Shown: positions 10,501-21,489, numbered from the stretch's first letter. The stretch: 64,000 nucleotides of DNA from Phlegmacium glaucopus (GCA_015039465.1 MU130695.1:420394-484393); one strand, 5' to 3'. The notes: generated from the sequence alone by a model not told the origin. Translations and numbers: made by a program.

Positions 10501-13122
10501 CTCCTGAGTACTGACTTGCTGTCATCTTCGTCCTATAGAGCGTGCGTACACTCTTTCCAACCTCGCCTTTTGAGTACTGACCTGCTGAGTATTGACCTGC
10601 TGTCATGTTCGTCCTATAGCTTGTGCGCAAAGTATATCCAACCTCTCTTCCTGAGTACTGACCTGCTGGCATGTTCATCCTATAGGCTGTGCGTAAATTT
10701 TCTCAAACCTGACCTCCTGAGTACTGACTTGCTGTCATCTTCATCCTATAGTGGGTGCGTAAACTCTATCCAACCTCTCTTCCGGACTGACCTGCCATCA
10801 TCTTCGTCTTATAGCGAGTGCGTAAATTCTCTTCAACTTCGCCTCCTGAGTACTGACCTACCGTCATCTTTATCCTATAGTGGGTGCGTAAACTCTTTCC
10901 AACTTCAGCCTCCTGAGTACTGACTTGCTGTCATCGTCGTCCTGTAGAGAGTGCGTACACTCTTTCCAACCTCGCCTTCTGAGTATTATAATACCTGCTG
11001 TCTTCTTTCTGTAGGCTGTGCATAAAATTTCTCAAACCTTACCTCCTGAGTACTGAATTGCCGTCATTTTCATCTGATAGGAAGTGCGTAAACTCTATCC
11101 AACCTCTCTTCCTGAGTACTGACCTACTGTCATGTTTGTCCTATAGCGAGTGCGTAAATTCTCTTCAATCTCGCCTCCTGTGTACTGACTTGCTGTCGTC
11201 TCCATCCTGTAGGAAGTGCATACACTCTATCCAACCTCTCTACCGGAGTACTGACCTGTCGTCATCTTCGTCCTATAGCTTGTGCGTAAATTCTCTTCAA
11301 CCTCGCCTCCTGAGTACTGAACTTCTTCTTTGTTCTATAGGCTGTGCGTAAACTCTTTCCAACCTCACTTCCTGAGTTCTCACCTGCCGTCATCTTCGTC
11401 CTATAGGAAGTGCCTACATTCTTTGCAAAGTCGCTTTTTGGGTACTGACCTCCTGTTATCTTCGTCCTATAGAAAGTCCGTAAATTCTTCCCAACCTCGC
11501 CCTCTGAGTACTGACCTCCCGTCATCTTCGTCCTATAGAAAGTCTGTGAACTCTATCCAACTTCCTCCCCTGAGCACTGACATCCATCAACTCCGTTCTA
11601 TAGAAAGTGTGTAATTGTCTTTCAGCCCTTGTCTGCTTAAAAATGTTCATATGTCTTTCTTTTTAATCAGAGAGTGTGTACTGTCTTTCCACATTTGTTG
11701 TCAAACTTGAACCTGAAAATCTTTTCACTCTCCAGGAAGTACGTCATCTCACTTTTCAAACAATGACAGTAGTATTGACTCCTATATTCCAGGAAGTGAT
11801 TTCTCTTCTTGTCTCATTGGTAAGCACTTTCGAAGATCAACTTGCTTTCAATATTAATCCATCGCCGCAGTACATGATTTAACGAGTTTACTATAGAATA
11901 GAAAGGCAGTCCTCCAACGAGTTCAGGAGTTACAGGAGGAACTCCAAAAATTACAGTTACATAAGCAGGGGAAAGCAGGCACACAAAGGTATGAGCAACA
12001 ACGCCTTCAGAAACAGCTCAAACCTGGCACTAGTGCAAGGCGTACAGAGCAATCCGCAAGGGTATTGATTGCTGGTGCTGAGTATGAACAGGTTATCTCT
12101 TGGGTAAGTAACTTCTCACGCTCCTTGACAATATTTTATCAATTACATTTGATGGTCACAGCGATGCACTGAACAGAGGAAAGGATCCTCTGTCTTTTAT
12201 TCTAACGAACGCAGTGACACACCCTATGTCATTTTCATATATGACACTTACCTAATTGCCGAGTATCGCCTGCTCTCATTCAAAGACACCAATTTACCCT
12301 CTCAGGTACATTAAATTCTTGCTCGTAGCTCATTGTTTAATGATTGTACCATAAGATGTTTCTGCGCCTATCTCAATCTATTCTATCAGCTCACAACGAT
12401 GGAATTATACTCGGACCACACCTCAATTTTGTTATTCTGTTCTTCTGTTGCTTATTTACCAAATCTCACTTTCCCCTTGCCAGGGAAACATACGTTGCGA
12501 TGTGTCGAAAAGCAGCAATGGTCTCCCGTGTGTGACATTCAATAATCTCCCGCCACCCACATCCCCAAATGGTCCGCCTCCACTTCCTCCGAAGTGGGAT
12601 GTTCCTGGTTTGAACATCAACTTGCCTGGAAGTACGAAGGAATCAGATATTTATACTGCACCGCTTGTGCTATTCCAAGTTTGTATTTATTCAATTCTCA
12701 ATTGTTCCACTTTTGATGAATCTCATTCTAGCTTGTCGAACATGTAGAGAACATTGTTCATGTATCTAAGGAGAAGTCATCACGCCAGAGTGGCACCTAT
12801 GAAATCGAGTACAGCAGTCTTGTATCCCCGAACGAAATACCATTCCCATCCGACAAACCTGAGATTCCCGACGTTATCAAGGAGAACAAGCCCCTTCTTC
12901 GGATTGTGAAAAAATGTTTGTCGCCTCGACCTGCTCAGCGCCCGACTGCTGCCGCCTTGTGCAAGATGCTCCGCGACTTGTGTAGGTCATCCATTATCCG
13001 CCGTGCTGGACTGGATATCTTGAAGTCGTCAGTAATTTTAAGCACTCGGATATCGCGTCTGGTCACTGACATAGTCTATGATTTATAGAACTTTGTCAAT
13101 GTTCAATAGGGTGATGCCTTAA
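7562..13122 (+). CDS. Array-pseudokinase gene A (single-codon exon array, coiled coil, kinase-like domain)
   Basis: Proposed model: ATG at 7562-7564 directly followed by a GTAAGG donor; an array of about 38 three-base exons; then exons 11793-11819 (EVISLLVSL), 11897-12103 (coiled coil starting NRKAVLQRVQELQEEL), 12162-12305, 12356-12430, 12484-12678, 12732-13027 and 13089-13122. All introns are phase 0 except the last. The C-terminal part resembles a protein kinase C-lobe: LRLSQSILSAHNDGII (helix E-like), KESDIYTAPLVLFQLVEHV (helix F-like), and CLSPRPAQRPTAAALCKML (helix H/I with the structural Arg). The catalytic-loop HRD is replaced by ILGPHLNFGN and no DFG is seen, so it is probably a pseudokinase. 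A Pro-rich loop (PPPTSPNGPPPLPP) sits where the activation segment should be. A 1.6-kb transposon lies inside one array intron. Expression is untested; copies B and C support the model. Confidence 0.6.
8598..8692 (-). other. tRNA-like module in left arm of foldback element
   Basis: On the minus strand an A-box-like TGGTGCAGTTGG (8674-8685) and a B-box-like GGTTCAATTCTCC (8607-8619) are spaced as in a tRNA gene, with a perfect 6-bp hairpin GACCTT-TCTC-AAGGTC between them like a class II variable arm. Acceptor and T stems pair poorly, so this is a degenerate tRNA or SINE head rather than a working tRNA. Confidence 0.5.
9367..9461 (+). other. tRNA-like module in right arm of foldback element
   Basis: Mirror copy of the module at 8598-8692: A box at 9374-9385, variable-arm hairpin, B box at 9440-9452, followed by a TTTTA stretch near 9465 that could end pol III transcription. 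The same pair of modules occurs in the second element (around 23200-23295 minus and 23970-24066 plus), where the B box is GGTTCAATCC, closer to the tRNA consensus. Confidence 0.5.
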
Positions 13123-13640
13123 TAGCGTGCCTTTAAACAGCGTTGCTGTGCTGGGTCCATTTGGGGAGCGACCACTCGAGGTGAGCCTCATTGGGCGCAA
13201 AGGGCAGCTGGCGAGGTAATAAGATATAATTGGCACTGAGCCAGTGGAGTTGTGTATACGAATGTACTAGTAATGCCAAATATTTAGCTTCAGTGGACAG
13301 TGAATTTGACACGAAAATAAAAATGGTCTCTTTGTTCATGTACAGCCGACGGTAGCCATCCAATGCACATAAAAAACCATCGTTATTGACAATTACTCTT
13401 CCTTACCATTTCAGAGGTTGACATATATAAATCGATATCCATATAGACATATAATGAGCTCCAAAATTTGGACTACTCTTGATTGTAAATAAAATGGTAT
13501 AAATTGCCCCCGAGTCAGATGTAGTAAAATGGAAAATGTGCGCTTGTGACATTCATGTTGGAGCCTCTAACAACGCAGTATCACTAGTATTAAGTAATAT
13601 TTTGTTAAAGTATTTCGCAGTTGAACTAAAATGAATGTAT
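13123..13640. other. Spacer after gene A
   Basis: Same family spacer as 5072-5439, here ending with GCGCTTGTGACATTCATGTTGGAGCCTC-type sequence that also ends the spacers after genes B and C. No gene is supported. The homology stops at about 13580, where the transposon-rich segment begins. Confidence 0.5.
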
Positions 13641-14159
13641 ATTGTCTCCAAGGGTACTCGGGTAATGGAATGCCGGATGTGAACCCGGTTAGTTAGTCCA
13701 GCCTCAGGCTGTGAAAAAAAAAAAGGAACCCTCCTATTTTATCCAAAATCTGACTTTTGGAGCTCAATTTCCACATGTGTGATGCATTAGTAAGTATATT
13801 GGGACATTGGGGCATTTACTAAGCACCTAAATATGGATCAAATGTTATAAAACTTTCGAAATTTATCAAATTCATCAGCAAAACGTCTGGTTGTTCTTTG
13901 GGTGTCTTTGGGTTCTTTGCGAAGACCTAAAGATACCAAAGACATAAAGACCACAGGTCTTTACTGAGCAAGGTACCTTGTCTCGTAGAGACATGCAAGA
14001 TCTCTCAAAGAATAGGTGAATCTTTCAAGGTAGTGCTGTGGTCTTCGTGAAGAGTGTCTTTCTGACTCTTTCCGACTCTTTCATACATCTTTCAGCAGTT
14101 GGTTGAGCGTCTTAACTAGTTCTTTGTATTGTAATTCAAACGAATAAAATGTCCTTGTG

Positions 14160-16397
14160 CTGCTAATCATCATCAGATACAAGAATGTAGTCCTCCTCAG
14201 CGTCGACCTCATCTAAATCAAATTCCGAGCTTGCCCGAGATGACAATGATTTGCTGCGTTTCCTTTTCTTCCCATCCTCACCCAGGATATTGCGCACCGT
14301 ATCCAAGATGCTCTCCCAGTGGTGGTCCTTGAAAGCAGTGATTGTTGATACATATTGAGTTGCACGGCGGTTGTTAACATGTTTCGTGCGTCCATCCTTC
14401 CCTGTTACCTTCTCGATCTTGTCACCATAGTTATCAGCTGAAAAATATCCTTTTGGGGATGAATCCTTGACGTAGGTACCGGTCGTCCAAGATTTGAATG
14501 CGTGCTCTACCTGAAAAGGAAGAGATAGAGAAAAAGAGAAATATCAGAAAGCCGAACAAGAATTGCTAAGGAAATGATACCAGACCGCCTGTATTGCAAG
14601 TATGAGGGCTCCAACTGGCTTAATGTTCAATTTTTCAGTGGCTGGAACATCGTCAAAGTCTGCAAAATGTGCATGGGCCAGGGTATACATAATGAGCTGG
14701 TTTTGAAAGCGGCCCTGGCGTCGTTGAACAATGAGGAGTTAGTAGTTGAGCCTGGAGTTGTGTTGACCAAGCTACACACCTTTTTAATGGGTGTCTCGTC
14801 ATCAGAGACTTGCCACTCCCTCCAATGGAAGGGAACCGTTGGCGGTTTCCCCTGGACCTCAGTGTAGAGTTGAACGAACTCTGCAATATCATCAGCACCA
14901 TTTACGAACATATTTTCTGGGTTTGATTCAATATAGGTCTTAACAGCCGACGCTGCTGTGCTCCCGAAGATATTGCGCCAGTTACTCATGCGATAGGTAA
15001 TCTAGTATCAACCCAAGCATGTCAGTGCTTTGAAAATCTGAGACATTGTCACTTACGAGACCACACCAGACATCCTCATTGACGACTGCATGAGTATCCG
15101 CCCCGAAAACCTTGTTGACCATATCCTGAATCTGCAAAATACTTAATTCGGCCCAGGGATGTTCAAGTTCCCCAGCCTTTGCCTTCATGAGAGGAACGAC
15201 ATATTTAGTAAATGCCTGGTCTGTCCCTGGTGGAAGGTGGTCCAGCCTCCATTTCTTAGCGCCATTTCGAATGGTCTTCTTGGTGGGTTGTGCCTTTGGT
15301 TTTGAATCGGTGATCTTGATGAGGTTTGGCTGCATGGGCAATGGTATTTAAGTTAGAAATTAAGATCCATAGCTTTGCAACGAAGACACACCAGGGTTTT
15401 TTTTCCACTCCCACCTTTGGGGACATCCTTCAAGTTGTGGATTGCAACCCTCTCGATCTCATCGTCTTCTTCATCCTCAAATAGGCCCCCATACCGTACC
15501 ATTGACTCATCAACATCCTGGCTGGACTCTGAAGCGAAAGTGGCCGTGGTGTTTGACCTGGATATGTCACGGTCCCAGCCAACAAAGAGACCAGACGATC
15601 TTTGGTTTGTTATCTTAGACTTCTTGTTCAGTCCTTTCCCACGTTCGGGGGCCTGGGCTCTTCAAACGATCATGAGAGTAGCCACATGAATAACGGTGAT
15701 GCTTACCTCTCCTCGTCACTTGATGCTACTTTGCGCTTCAACTTGATCGCTTCAGCAGCAGCTCGACTAGCTTTCCCAGCGGTAGTTTCTCGCACGGCAG
15801 TAACATCTTTTCGGCCTGTCTTGACCTTTTTACCTTTTCTGGCACTGGATTTCTTTGTTGTTGCTTCTTCTTCTTCATCTGGAACTTCGCTTTCACCATC
15901 ACCATCGGAGTCACCACTGCCCTCACATGCTGGTGGGCGGAATTCATCCTGACTGTCCTCTGATCCTTTGTCTTTGTACATGCTGTCGCTGGCCCCAGCC
16001 ACCCCACCATGTTTTTCTGAGGTCAAGGTATGAGAATCATTTTGCGATGGTGCGATTACTCACTGCTGGTAATAGGTAACTCTTCCTCGCTGTTATCGGA
16101 CTCATCACCAAGCACCACTGGCTGTGGTTTGAATTGCGGGATACCCTGGCTCCGGTGATTGGAGGTTCGTCGCTGAATATCCTCTTGAAGGAGTTCATCT
16201 TCTATTTGAGCTGCAGCTTTTATATTAGTTACAAGACAACTATCGTCTAGTTCCTGTTGTTGCCAATTTCCACCGAGACCGAGTGATCTTTGATGATGTC
16301 CGACCTGACGGTTATTCATTACCACGTCAACACTCTCTCGTTCATTACTCTTTCCTGATTCGGGAGTTTGGTGCCCCCAACGGCCTTTGTTCATCAA
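14160..16397 (-). CDS. Element-associated nuclear protein, DUF6532-like (multi-exon)
   Basis: Minus-strand coding blocks, in order of transcription: a Gln/Glu/Asp-rich block (16397-16056, containing EDELLQEDIQRRTSNH), an acidic/Lys-rich block (16026-15703, EEEEATTKKSSARKGKK), a block near 15690-15375, a block with KKWRLDHLPPGTDQAF and EHPWAEL (15341-15000), a block starting SNWRNIFGSTAASAVKTY (14985-14630), and a last block with the HAFKSWTTGTY motif ending near 14168 in an acidic tail. Pieces are separated by introns of ordinary size. The pattern LP...F, PW, WRNxFG, GALILAIQAV matches a large agaricomycete family that I recall as DUF6532, often found beside transposons. One block changes frame near 14790, so it may be a pseudogene. 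Exon limits are approximate. Confidence 0.5.
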
Positions 16398-17391
16398 TTA
16401 CCGAGTCAAAGCACATTAAGGCAGTCAAGGAACCATGGCGCCGCTCCAGTCACTTCGAGGCCCTCGGCCAGATGATCCTCACAAACCAGCGCCTTGATAA
16501 GCTTGCAGCTGCACGTGTAGACTTCAGGGCTTGGGGAATGCTCTCAGCACCTCTCTTTGGCGAGTTGATCGAACCAGAGCCACCACCACCACAAATGCCT
16601 GCTGACGATGACGATGATGATGGAGGAGCAGTTGATGATGATGTTCTGGGAGAGGTTTTACTTGCCCAAAAGCCTAGTAAGTAATTTGATTCCCCTCTTC
16701 CAGTGTTAAGCTCACTATTTTCACCCAAGTCCCAAACCTTCCTCGTACAGCCCCTGAGCTTGGAGCTTACCTCGCTATCCCAAATCTCTCTGCCCTGATT
16801 TCGCGTTTCCTTTATGAGCAAGAAAACCCCGATTCTGACATTCCACTGGACGATGTTCCTCTCGCAGATTGCCCACAGTTCAAGGGTAACATTCGTGTAT
16901 TCCCTTCTGCAGTATCAATTTATTATGCACCTAGCGACAAATCCGGCATTCGAGGGATGTTTCGCGAGAGGATTCGGGCAGTTGACTCATGGAGAAAAGG
17001 ACCTGCGCGCCACGATTGTGTTTTTGTGGAACATAATCCTGACTTACCAGGGTTTCGAGGCCTGTATCTGGCTCGGATACGTTCTTTCTTTTCCATCACT
17101 CATAACAAGGTGAAATATCCTTGTGCCCTTGTTTATTGGTTCTCAACGGTTGGAAACTCCCCATGTCCGGACACTGGGATGTGGATGGTTGAGCCAGACT
17201 TTGACCAAACAGGTAATCGTGCCATGTCTGTGATCCACATCGACTCGATCCTCCGTGGAGCTCACCTTATGGGAGTTTATGGTTCACAGCACTTGCCTCA
17301 CCACCTAAAATTCAATCATACCTTAGATGCCTTTCGTTATTTTTATGTAAACAAGTATATAGACCACCATTCTCACGAAATAGCATTTTAA
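16283..17391 (+). CDS. Plavaka-type transposase, C-terminal part (5' truncated)
   Basis: Two exons: about 16283-16680 and about 16729-17391, joined over a GTAAGT donor and a CCCAAG acceptor. Hallmarks of this transposase family are visible: REFGAPNGLCSSITESKHIK, PWRRSSHFEALGQM, NQRLDKLAAARVDF, then in exon two GIRGMFRERIRAVDSWR, YPCALVYWFSTVG, TGMWMVEP, VIHIDSILRGAHLMGVYG and the terminal YVNKYIDHHSHEIAF before TAA. An acidic Asp run separates the two parts. The N-terminal and central catalytic domain is missing upstream, where the minus-strand gene overlaps, so the element cannot be autonomous. Confidence 0.8.
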
Positions 17392-17825
17392 AACATGTTG
17401 GCTCACTGTCTGTCATAATTTTTTGAGACGGTTAAGGATGATTTTAGTTGCCAAAGACCATTTATTTCCGAAAGAATGATAAGACATGTAATAATGGCAA
17501 AGCTTCTCATCCAAAGCCAAAGCCCAATAAAGATTATTATCCCAAAGCCAAAGATCAGTAGAGATTTTTGCCTCAAAGCGAAGACCATCAAAGACCCTCA
17601 ACCCTGAGACAAAGATGTGAAAGATCATAATTCCAGAGCCAAAGATCCCAAAGAATAACCTGCCGTTTTCCTGATGACTTTGGGGTTAGGGTAATAAAAC
17701 ATTTCGACATCTATGCTACACAGGCCATTGCTCTGATGTTGTCTGTAAAGCAGGTATGTAATTTAAATTTACAATTCATCACAGGAAGGTTCTACTACTA
17801 ATTATGGCATTTGGGAGATAAGTTG

Positions 17826-18876
17826 GAGATAAGGCCATCCTCAATGCAGAGAGAGTGTCCTGATTGTGGATCTATCACCTCGTATACATTGTGGCACAGT
17901 GAGTGTTGGCAACCTGGATGTGAAACCTGATGGGTAGGTTCTACAGCCCCAGATACAGTGATATACCTTTGACTTAGTGATGTGCTGGGCCCGGCTCAAA
18001 GCCGAGCCCTTTTAGGCCAGGCCATAAGTGATGGCCCAGGATAGCTCAAAGCCAAAGCTGGCGGCTCAGGCTGTGGCTTTAGCACCAGAAATATTGGCCC
18101 TTTTGCCGTTAATGCTAATGTACCATACTCCTACCCTTATCCTTACTATACACACCCCTCATATCCTACAGGTTAAATGACGACAACTTATCCCCTTTCA
18201 TGTACTATATATTATTGAATCCTTAGCTAAATATTCTACATATGAATATCACCTTTATATCTCTTCTGTACATATTTCAACACACATAGTGTCTCATATG
18301 CCATACCTACATCAATTATAGTACTTGATTTTTGTGGATGACCTTCATCTTGCAAACGGAAACCAAATGAAAACGGAAACAACGCAAATGCCATGCGGGG
18401 ATTGAAATGGCAATGTGACATGTCGTGACAAACCATTTGAATCTACTTGATTTTGGGGCTCTCAGACGCGGAATTGCTCCACTGGTCTTCATCTTTACCC
18501 TTTCCAAAATAAAATTTGAAATACCAGTATATTATATGTCTGAGTACCTACAGACCAAATTTTGAGGTGAGAGAGCAGCTATCCATGGCAGACCATCCGA
18601 AATGTTTTTTTTTTGAATCTCCATGATCTTGATAGTAGAATTACTGTCAAAAGCCATGGCCTGGGCCGAGCCGGCTTTGGGGGCTTTGGCTTGGCCCAGG
18701 TTTTCGTGAGGCCAGAGCCAGCTGAAGCCAGGCCAAAGCCGCGGCTTTTGGGCCAAGCCGGGCCGGAACATCACTACTTTGACTCATACCTGTTACAGTA
18801 TCACCTTCAGTGTGTAGACCTCAAACAAGCACCATCAAAGTGGATATGCGAGGCTTGTGAGGTGTCTGGGCAAGCG
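17826..18876 (+). pseudogene. Zinc-finger / PHD-like remnant split by a MITE
   Basis: Before the MITE, CPDCGSITSYTLWHSEC with GC at spacing four suggests a zinc-binding motif (17829-17925). After it, YHLQCVDLKQAPSKWICEAC (about 18796-18855) matches the second half of a PHD finger (H-x2-C...W-x-C-x2-C). Once the MITE and one target copy are ignored the flanks are adjacent. Stops remain between the two motifs, so it is a relic, perhaps of a chromatin-reader domain carried by the Plavaka element. Confidence 0.4.
17975..18776. mobile_element. Non-autonomous TIR element, TSD CTTTGACT
   Basis: Starts TAGTGATGTGCTGGGC and ends with the inverse CCGGAACATCACTA. It is flanked by the perfect 8-bp duplication CTTTGACT (17967-17974 and 18777-18784). 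GC-rich GGCTTTGGC-type repeats fill the inner ends. 802 bp, no coding capacity. The 8-bp duplication and TAGTG ends fit hAT- or KDZ-type transposition. Confidence 0.85.
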
Positions 18877-19016
18877 CATGCAAAAGTGATGTCATATTAC
18901 CATTTTGGGAATTATGCCTGATTATGTAGTTAGTTAGTCCAGCTAACCTGGCCTTAGCAAAAAAATCGACCCTGTATGTTTTTTTCAGTTACCTGAGTAC
19001 CCTTGATTGTCTCAAC

Positions 19017-19378
19017 TTCAATTCGAAGTTTGCAGAGTTGGTATAAAATAAATACCTAAAATGAATGTATATCTAAATGATATTAGTGAATGTTTTAGTA
19101 TAGTAAATTGATATTCTACTCACTGTCTCAACTTCAATTCAAAGTTGAGACTCCTAAATAAAAACATGAAGCAAATAACTAAGTGCAATTATGTAATCTC
19201 ACTCAGGGACTCGATAGATCAAAAGATAAAGATGGGGCTTAACAAATGAGAGACTCCTTGATCTACTACCATCACTTTACCAAACTTTCCCACACTTAAC
19301 AAAGTTGGAAAAGTACAGTTTCATAGAAGTGTAAGAGCATCTAAGTAGAGTAGTATTACAATAAAGAAGCCACATATT
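19017..19378. other. Spacer without gene
   Basis: AT-rich sequence with two copies of a short palindrome (CAACTTCAATT...GAAGTT near 19014 and 19130) that may be left over from a Plavaka end. Nothing else is seen. Confidence 0.4.
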
Positions 19379-20086
19379 TAGTGATGCCAAAGTTCAGTTC
19401 TGAACTGACTCACTGAACCTGAACTGACTGAACTGAACTGAACTGAACTGAAAAGTTCAGTTCAGTTCAGGCATCTGGAGAATTGGCAGTTCATCCAGTT
19501 CGAACTGAACTGAACTGCTGAACTGATAGGTCCTGGAAGGATGAGAAATTCTTATATATTGATTTATGTTTCCTGGAAATTAGTTCTTTAGTGATGTACA
19601 AATGATTTGGAAGTCCTTTTGGGAGTAAAACAATGATTGAGCAAGGAGATAATGGCCAGACTTGGTATATGATGTGATTATGTTATATATTAGCAGTATC
19701 CATTTTGGAACATAAATACAAATCAGTGGTGTTATATATTCTCAAGGGGTCCTGAGATCATACATGAGTAGGAATTAAGTGCCTAAGGCCTAAGGATGGT
19801 CCTTGGACCATAAGGAATACTCTTCAAAATAATAATTATTGCATATAGGAAGAGGTTTATATTATGGTTCTCAATAACCAGTTGTTGTTTATCGAAACCA
19901 CGACAGTGGCTACTTAAATGACCAATAATAAGTAAAATATAGAATTTATAACAGTTCTTCAGTTCAGTTCAGTTCGAACCAGTTCTTTAACAGTTCAGTT
20001 CAGTTCAGGAAAAACTTAGTCAGTTCAGTTCTCAGTTCAGCAAAAAGTGCTGCTGAACTGAACTGAACTGAACTTTGGCATCACTA
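19379..20086. mobile_element. TIR element with (GAACT)n ends, copy 1, TSD CACATATT
   Basis: Begins TAGTGATGCCAAAGTTCAG and ends CTTTGGCATCACTA, with the 8-bp duplication CACATATT at 19371-19378 and 20087-20094. The inner ends are made of many TTCAGTTCAG / CTGAACTGAA pentamers. A nearly identical but internally deleted copy is at 34441-35050. 708 bp, no protein. Confidence 0.9.
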
Positions 20087-20124
20087 CACATATTCAACAC
20101 ACAATACACTCAAAACATTGTACA

Positions 20125-20481
20125 ATGCCCCTCACACCATTAGGAACAACCGCACAAGTCACAAGAGCCGGTGCAGGCAAGCGCTGGGAAGACACACCCA
20201 AAACCGACAATCTAGCAGTCACAGATGTCCACTCAGCCAAACTATTCCTGAGCAGCAGGGAATTCAAACGTGAAGAAACTGTACTCTCAATGGAAAATAT
20301 GAGCATGATAGCTATGCAACTATCACAACAAAGCAACATACCCCACCACGCAACAGAAGCATTCAAAGCTCTGTCATTTCTAATCATCGACATACACCAG
20401 CACAACAATACAGAGACAATTACAGAAATGATAGCAAAATCTGTTGCCGTAGTTCAATATTCTCATCTTAGCGAAGCATGA
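20125..20481 (+). CDS. Retroelement-type ORF of unknown function
   Basis: A 118-residue frame (MPLTPLGTTAQVTRAGAGKR...) with an Ala/Leu/Ile helical middle (ATEAFKALSFLIIDI). It resembles ORFs that precede Gag genes in agaricomycete retroelements, and a Gag fragment follows at 20718. It has no recognisable domain. The upstream flank is the MITE target site, so the MITE landed just before this gene. Confidence 0.45.
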   Translation: MPLTPLGTTAQVTRAGAGKRWEDTPKTDNLAVTDVHSAKLFLSSREFKREETVLSMENMSMIAMQLSQQSNIPHHATEAFKALSFLIIDIHQHNNTETITEMIAKSVAVVQYSHLSEA

Positions 20482-20717
20482 GCGTAGATTAGAATCAAGT
20501 CTTTGAGTGAATGTGTAATGTCACAGTGTTACACGCTTCTTCTTTCCAAGACATCCATCATTCTCTCTTAGCATCTGGCTCTCTGCCTCGCTCTGGCTCG
20601 TTTTTGCTTTACAATTAACACTAATACTACATTATAACAAACACACTCTTTATCAACTCAAAGTCAATCCTTTAATACCTCCGCTAAGTTTATTTCTTCC
20701 CGACTTTTAATATCACT

Positions 20718-21188
20718 GTGGATGAAAGGATAATCCACAATCCGCACCTCAAAGTCAGGCCAGACCACGCAGGACCGCATTACAACATTCTGCAAGACAT
20801 GTTAACTCAGAATGGTATGACTGTAGAGCAGGCAGTGCAAGTGCTCAACAACTCATGGACTCAAAATCACGACGAACAAGTTCAAAGGTGGGACCAGCAA
20901 GTGATTGATGATGCCAATGCGGTAGCAGAAAATCTGGTACAGCAGCAGCAAGTAGACGAGCATCAGCCAGTTCACAAACCACAGGAACAAGGAGACAAGA
21001 GAGCAGATGCAGAAAAGAAGAAAGCCAAGATGAAAGACTTCTGTTATGGCAACTATAAGCTTGCACTCGCGTTCGGTGCTGGGCCGATAGACCAAGTAAC
21101 TAGGGACTTAGATACAACTGCAATCATATTCACCAAGGTAGGACTGAGGACGGCGCGTTCTGAGCAAGCTAATAGATTAAGACCGTAG
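20718..21188 (+). pseudogene. Truncated Gag-like gene (relative of 1152-2069)
   Basis: A 156-residue frame with the same modules as the left-edge Gag: a short helix (MTVEQAVQVLNNSW), Gln-rich coiled coil, then KKKAKMKDFCYGN. It loses similarity after about residue 120, where the globular domain should start, and stops soon after. Likely a 5' fragment of the same retroelement class on the opposite strand. Confidence 0.55.
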
Positions 21189-21489
21189 GAATACAGAAGG
21201 TCTAAACTAAGGATTGTAGCTATGGGTATGGCTCTTATATACTAAAGGATTGAGCCAGAGATAAATGGATGGTCTGTGCTAGAGATATGAGTCGGTACGA
21301 GTCAGAGATAAGAAGAGCGGGAGCGATAGTTATATATAGTACAGGGAAGGTTCAGGGTAAAGAGTAAGTCAAGAAAGGTAGTGTAGGAAGGGAGCAATAA
21401 GGAAGATGTAGTGTACAGTAAAGAAGGAGGAGAAAAAGAATAGGGGCTATGCACGTACCAGACATTCATAACATTAGCCCACTGTTAGC
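21189..21489. other. Spacer without gene
   Basis: A/G-rich sequence with no open frame of note. Confidence 0.5.

Larger units (their letters stand above)
7565..11792 (+). repeat. Array A: ~60-66 bp intron-like units with one-codon exons
   Basis: Each unit reads acceptor (CTATAG, TTATAG or CTGTAG), three bases, then donor GTGCGT or a variant (GTACGT, GTGGGT, GTATGT), about 30 bp of pyrimidine-rich filler, CTGAC branch-like motif, and about 20 bp to the next acceptor. The triplets read in order begin GAA, TGG, GGT, CAA, GAA, GCT and end GCT, GAA, AAA, AAA, AAA, AGA, GAA. I count about 38, none a stop. Full units are 66 or 63 bp, so intron length is mostly a multiple of three. The array is interrupted by a transposon at 8196-9838. 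Translating straight through gives a spurious Cys/Ser-rich 22-residue repeat. Confidence 0.85.
13641..19016. mobile_element. Plavaka-type (CACTA-like) DNA transposon remnant
   Basis: Inverted ends share CAAGGGTACTCRGGTAA (about 13649-13665 and reversed at 18989-19005). Inside each end lies a cluster of a short motif in inverted orientation: TCTTTGG copies near 13890-13960 on the left and CCAAAGA copies at 17450-17650 on the right, like the subterminal repeats of CACTA elements. The interior carries a Plavaka transposase C-terminal part (16283-17391) and a minus-strand multi-exon gene (14160-16400). The exact outer boundary and target duplication are unclear; CTAAAATGAATGTATAT occurs at both ends (near 13625 and 19058). 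Confidence 0.6.

Noticed and set aside
7565..11740. Alternative splicing model with ~31-nt introns (GTACTGAC...TATAG) and ~35-nt exons
   Set aside because: The donor would overlap the branch motif and the intron would be too short for known fungal introns, while GTGCGT fits the donor consensus and gives ~60-nt introns.
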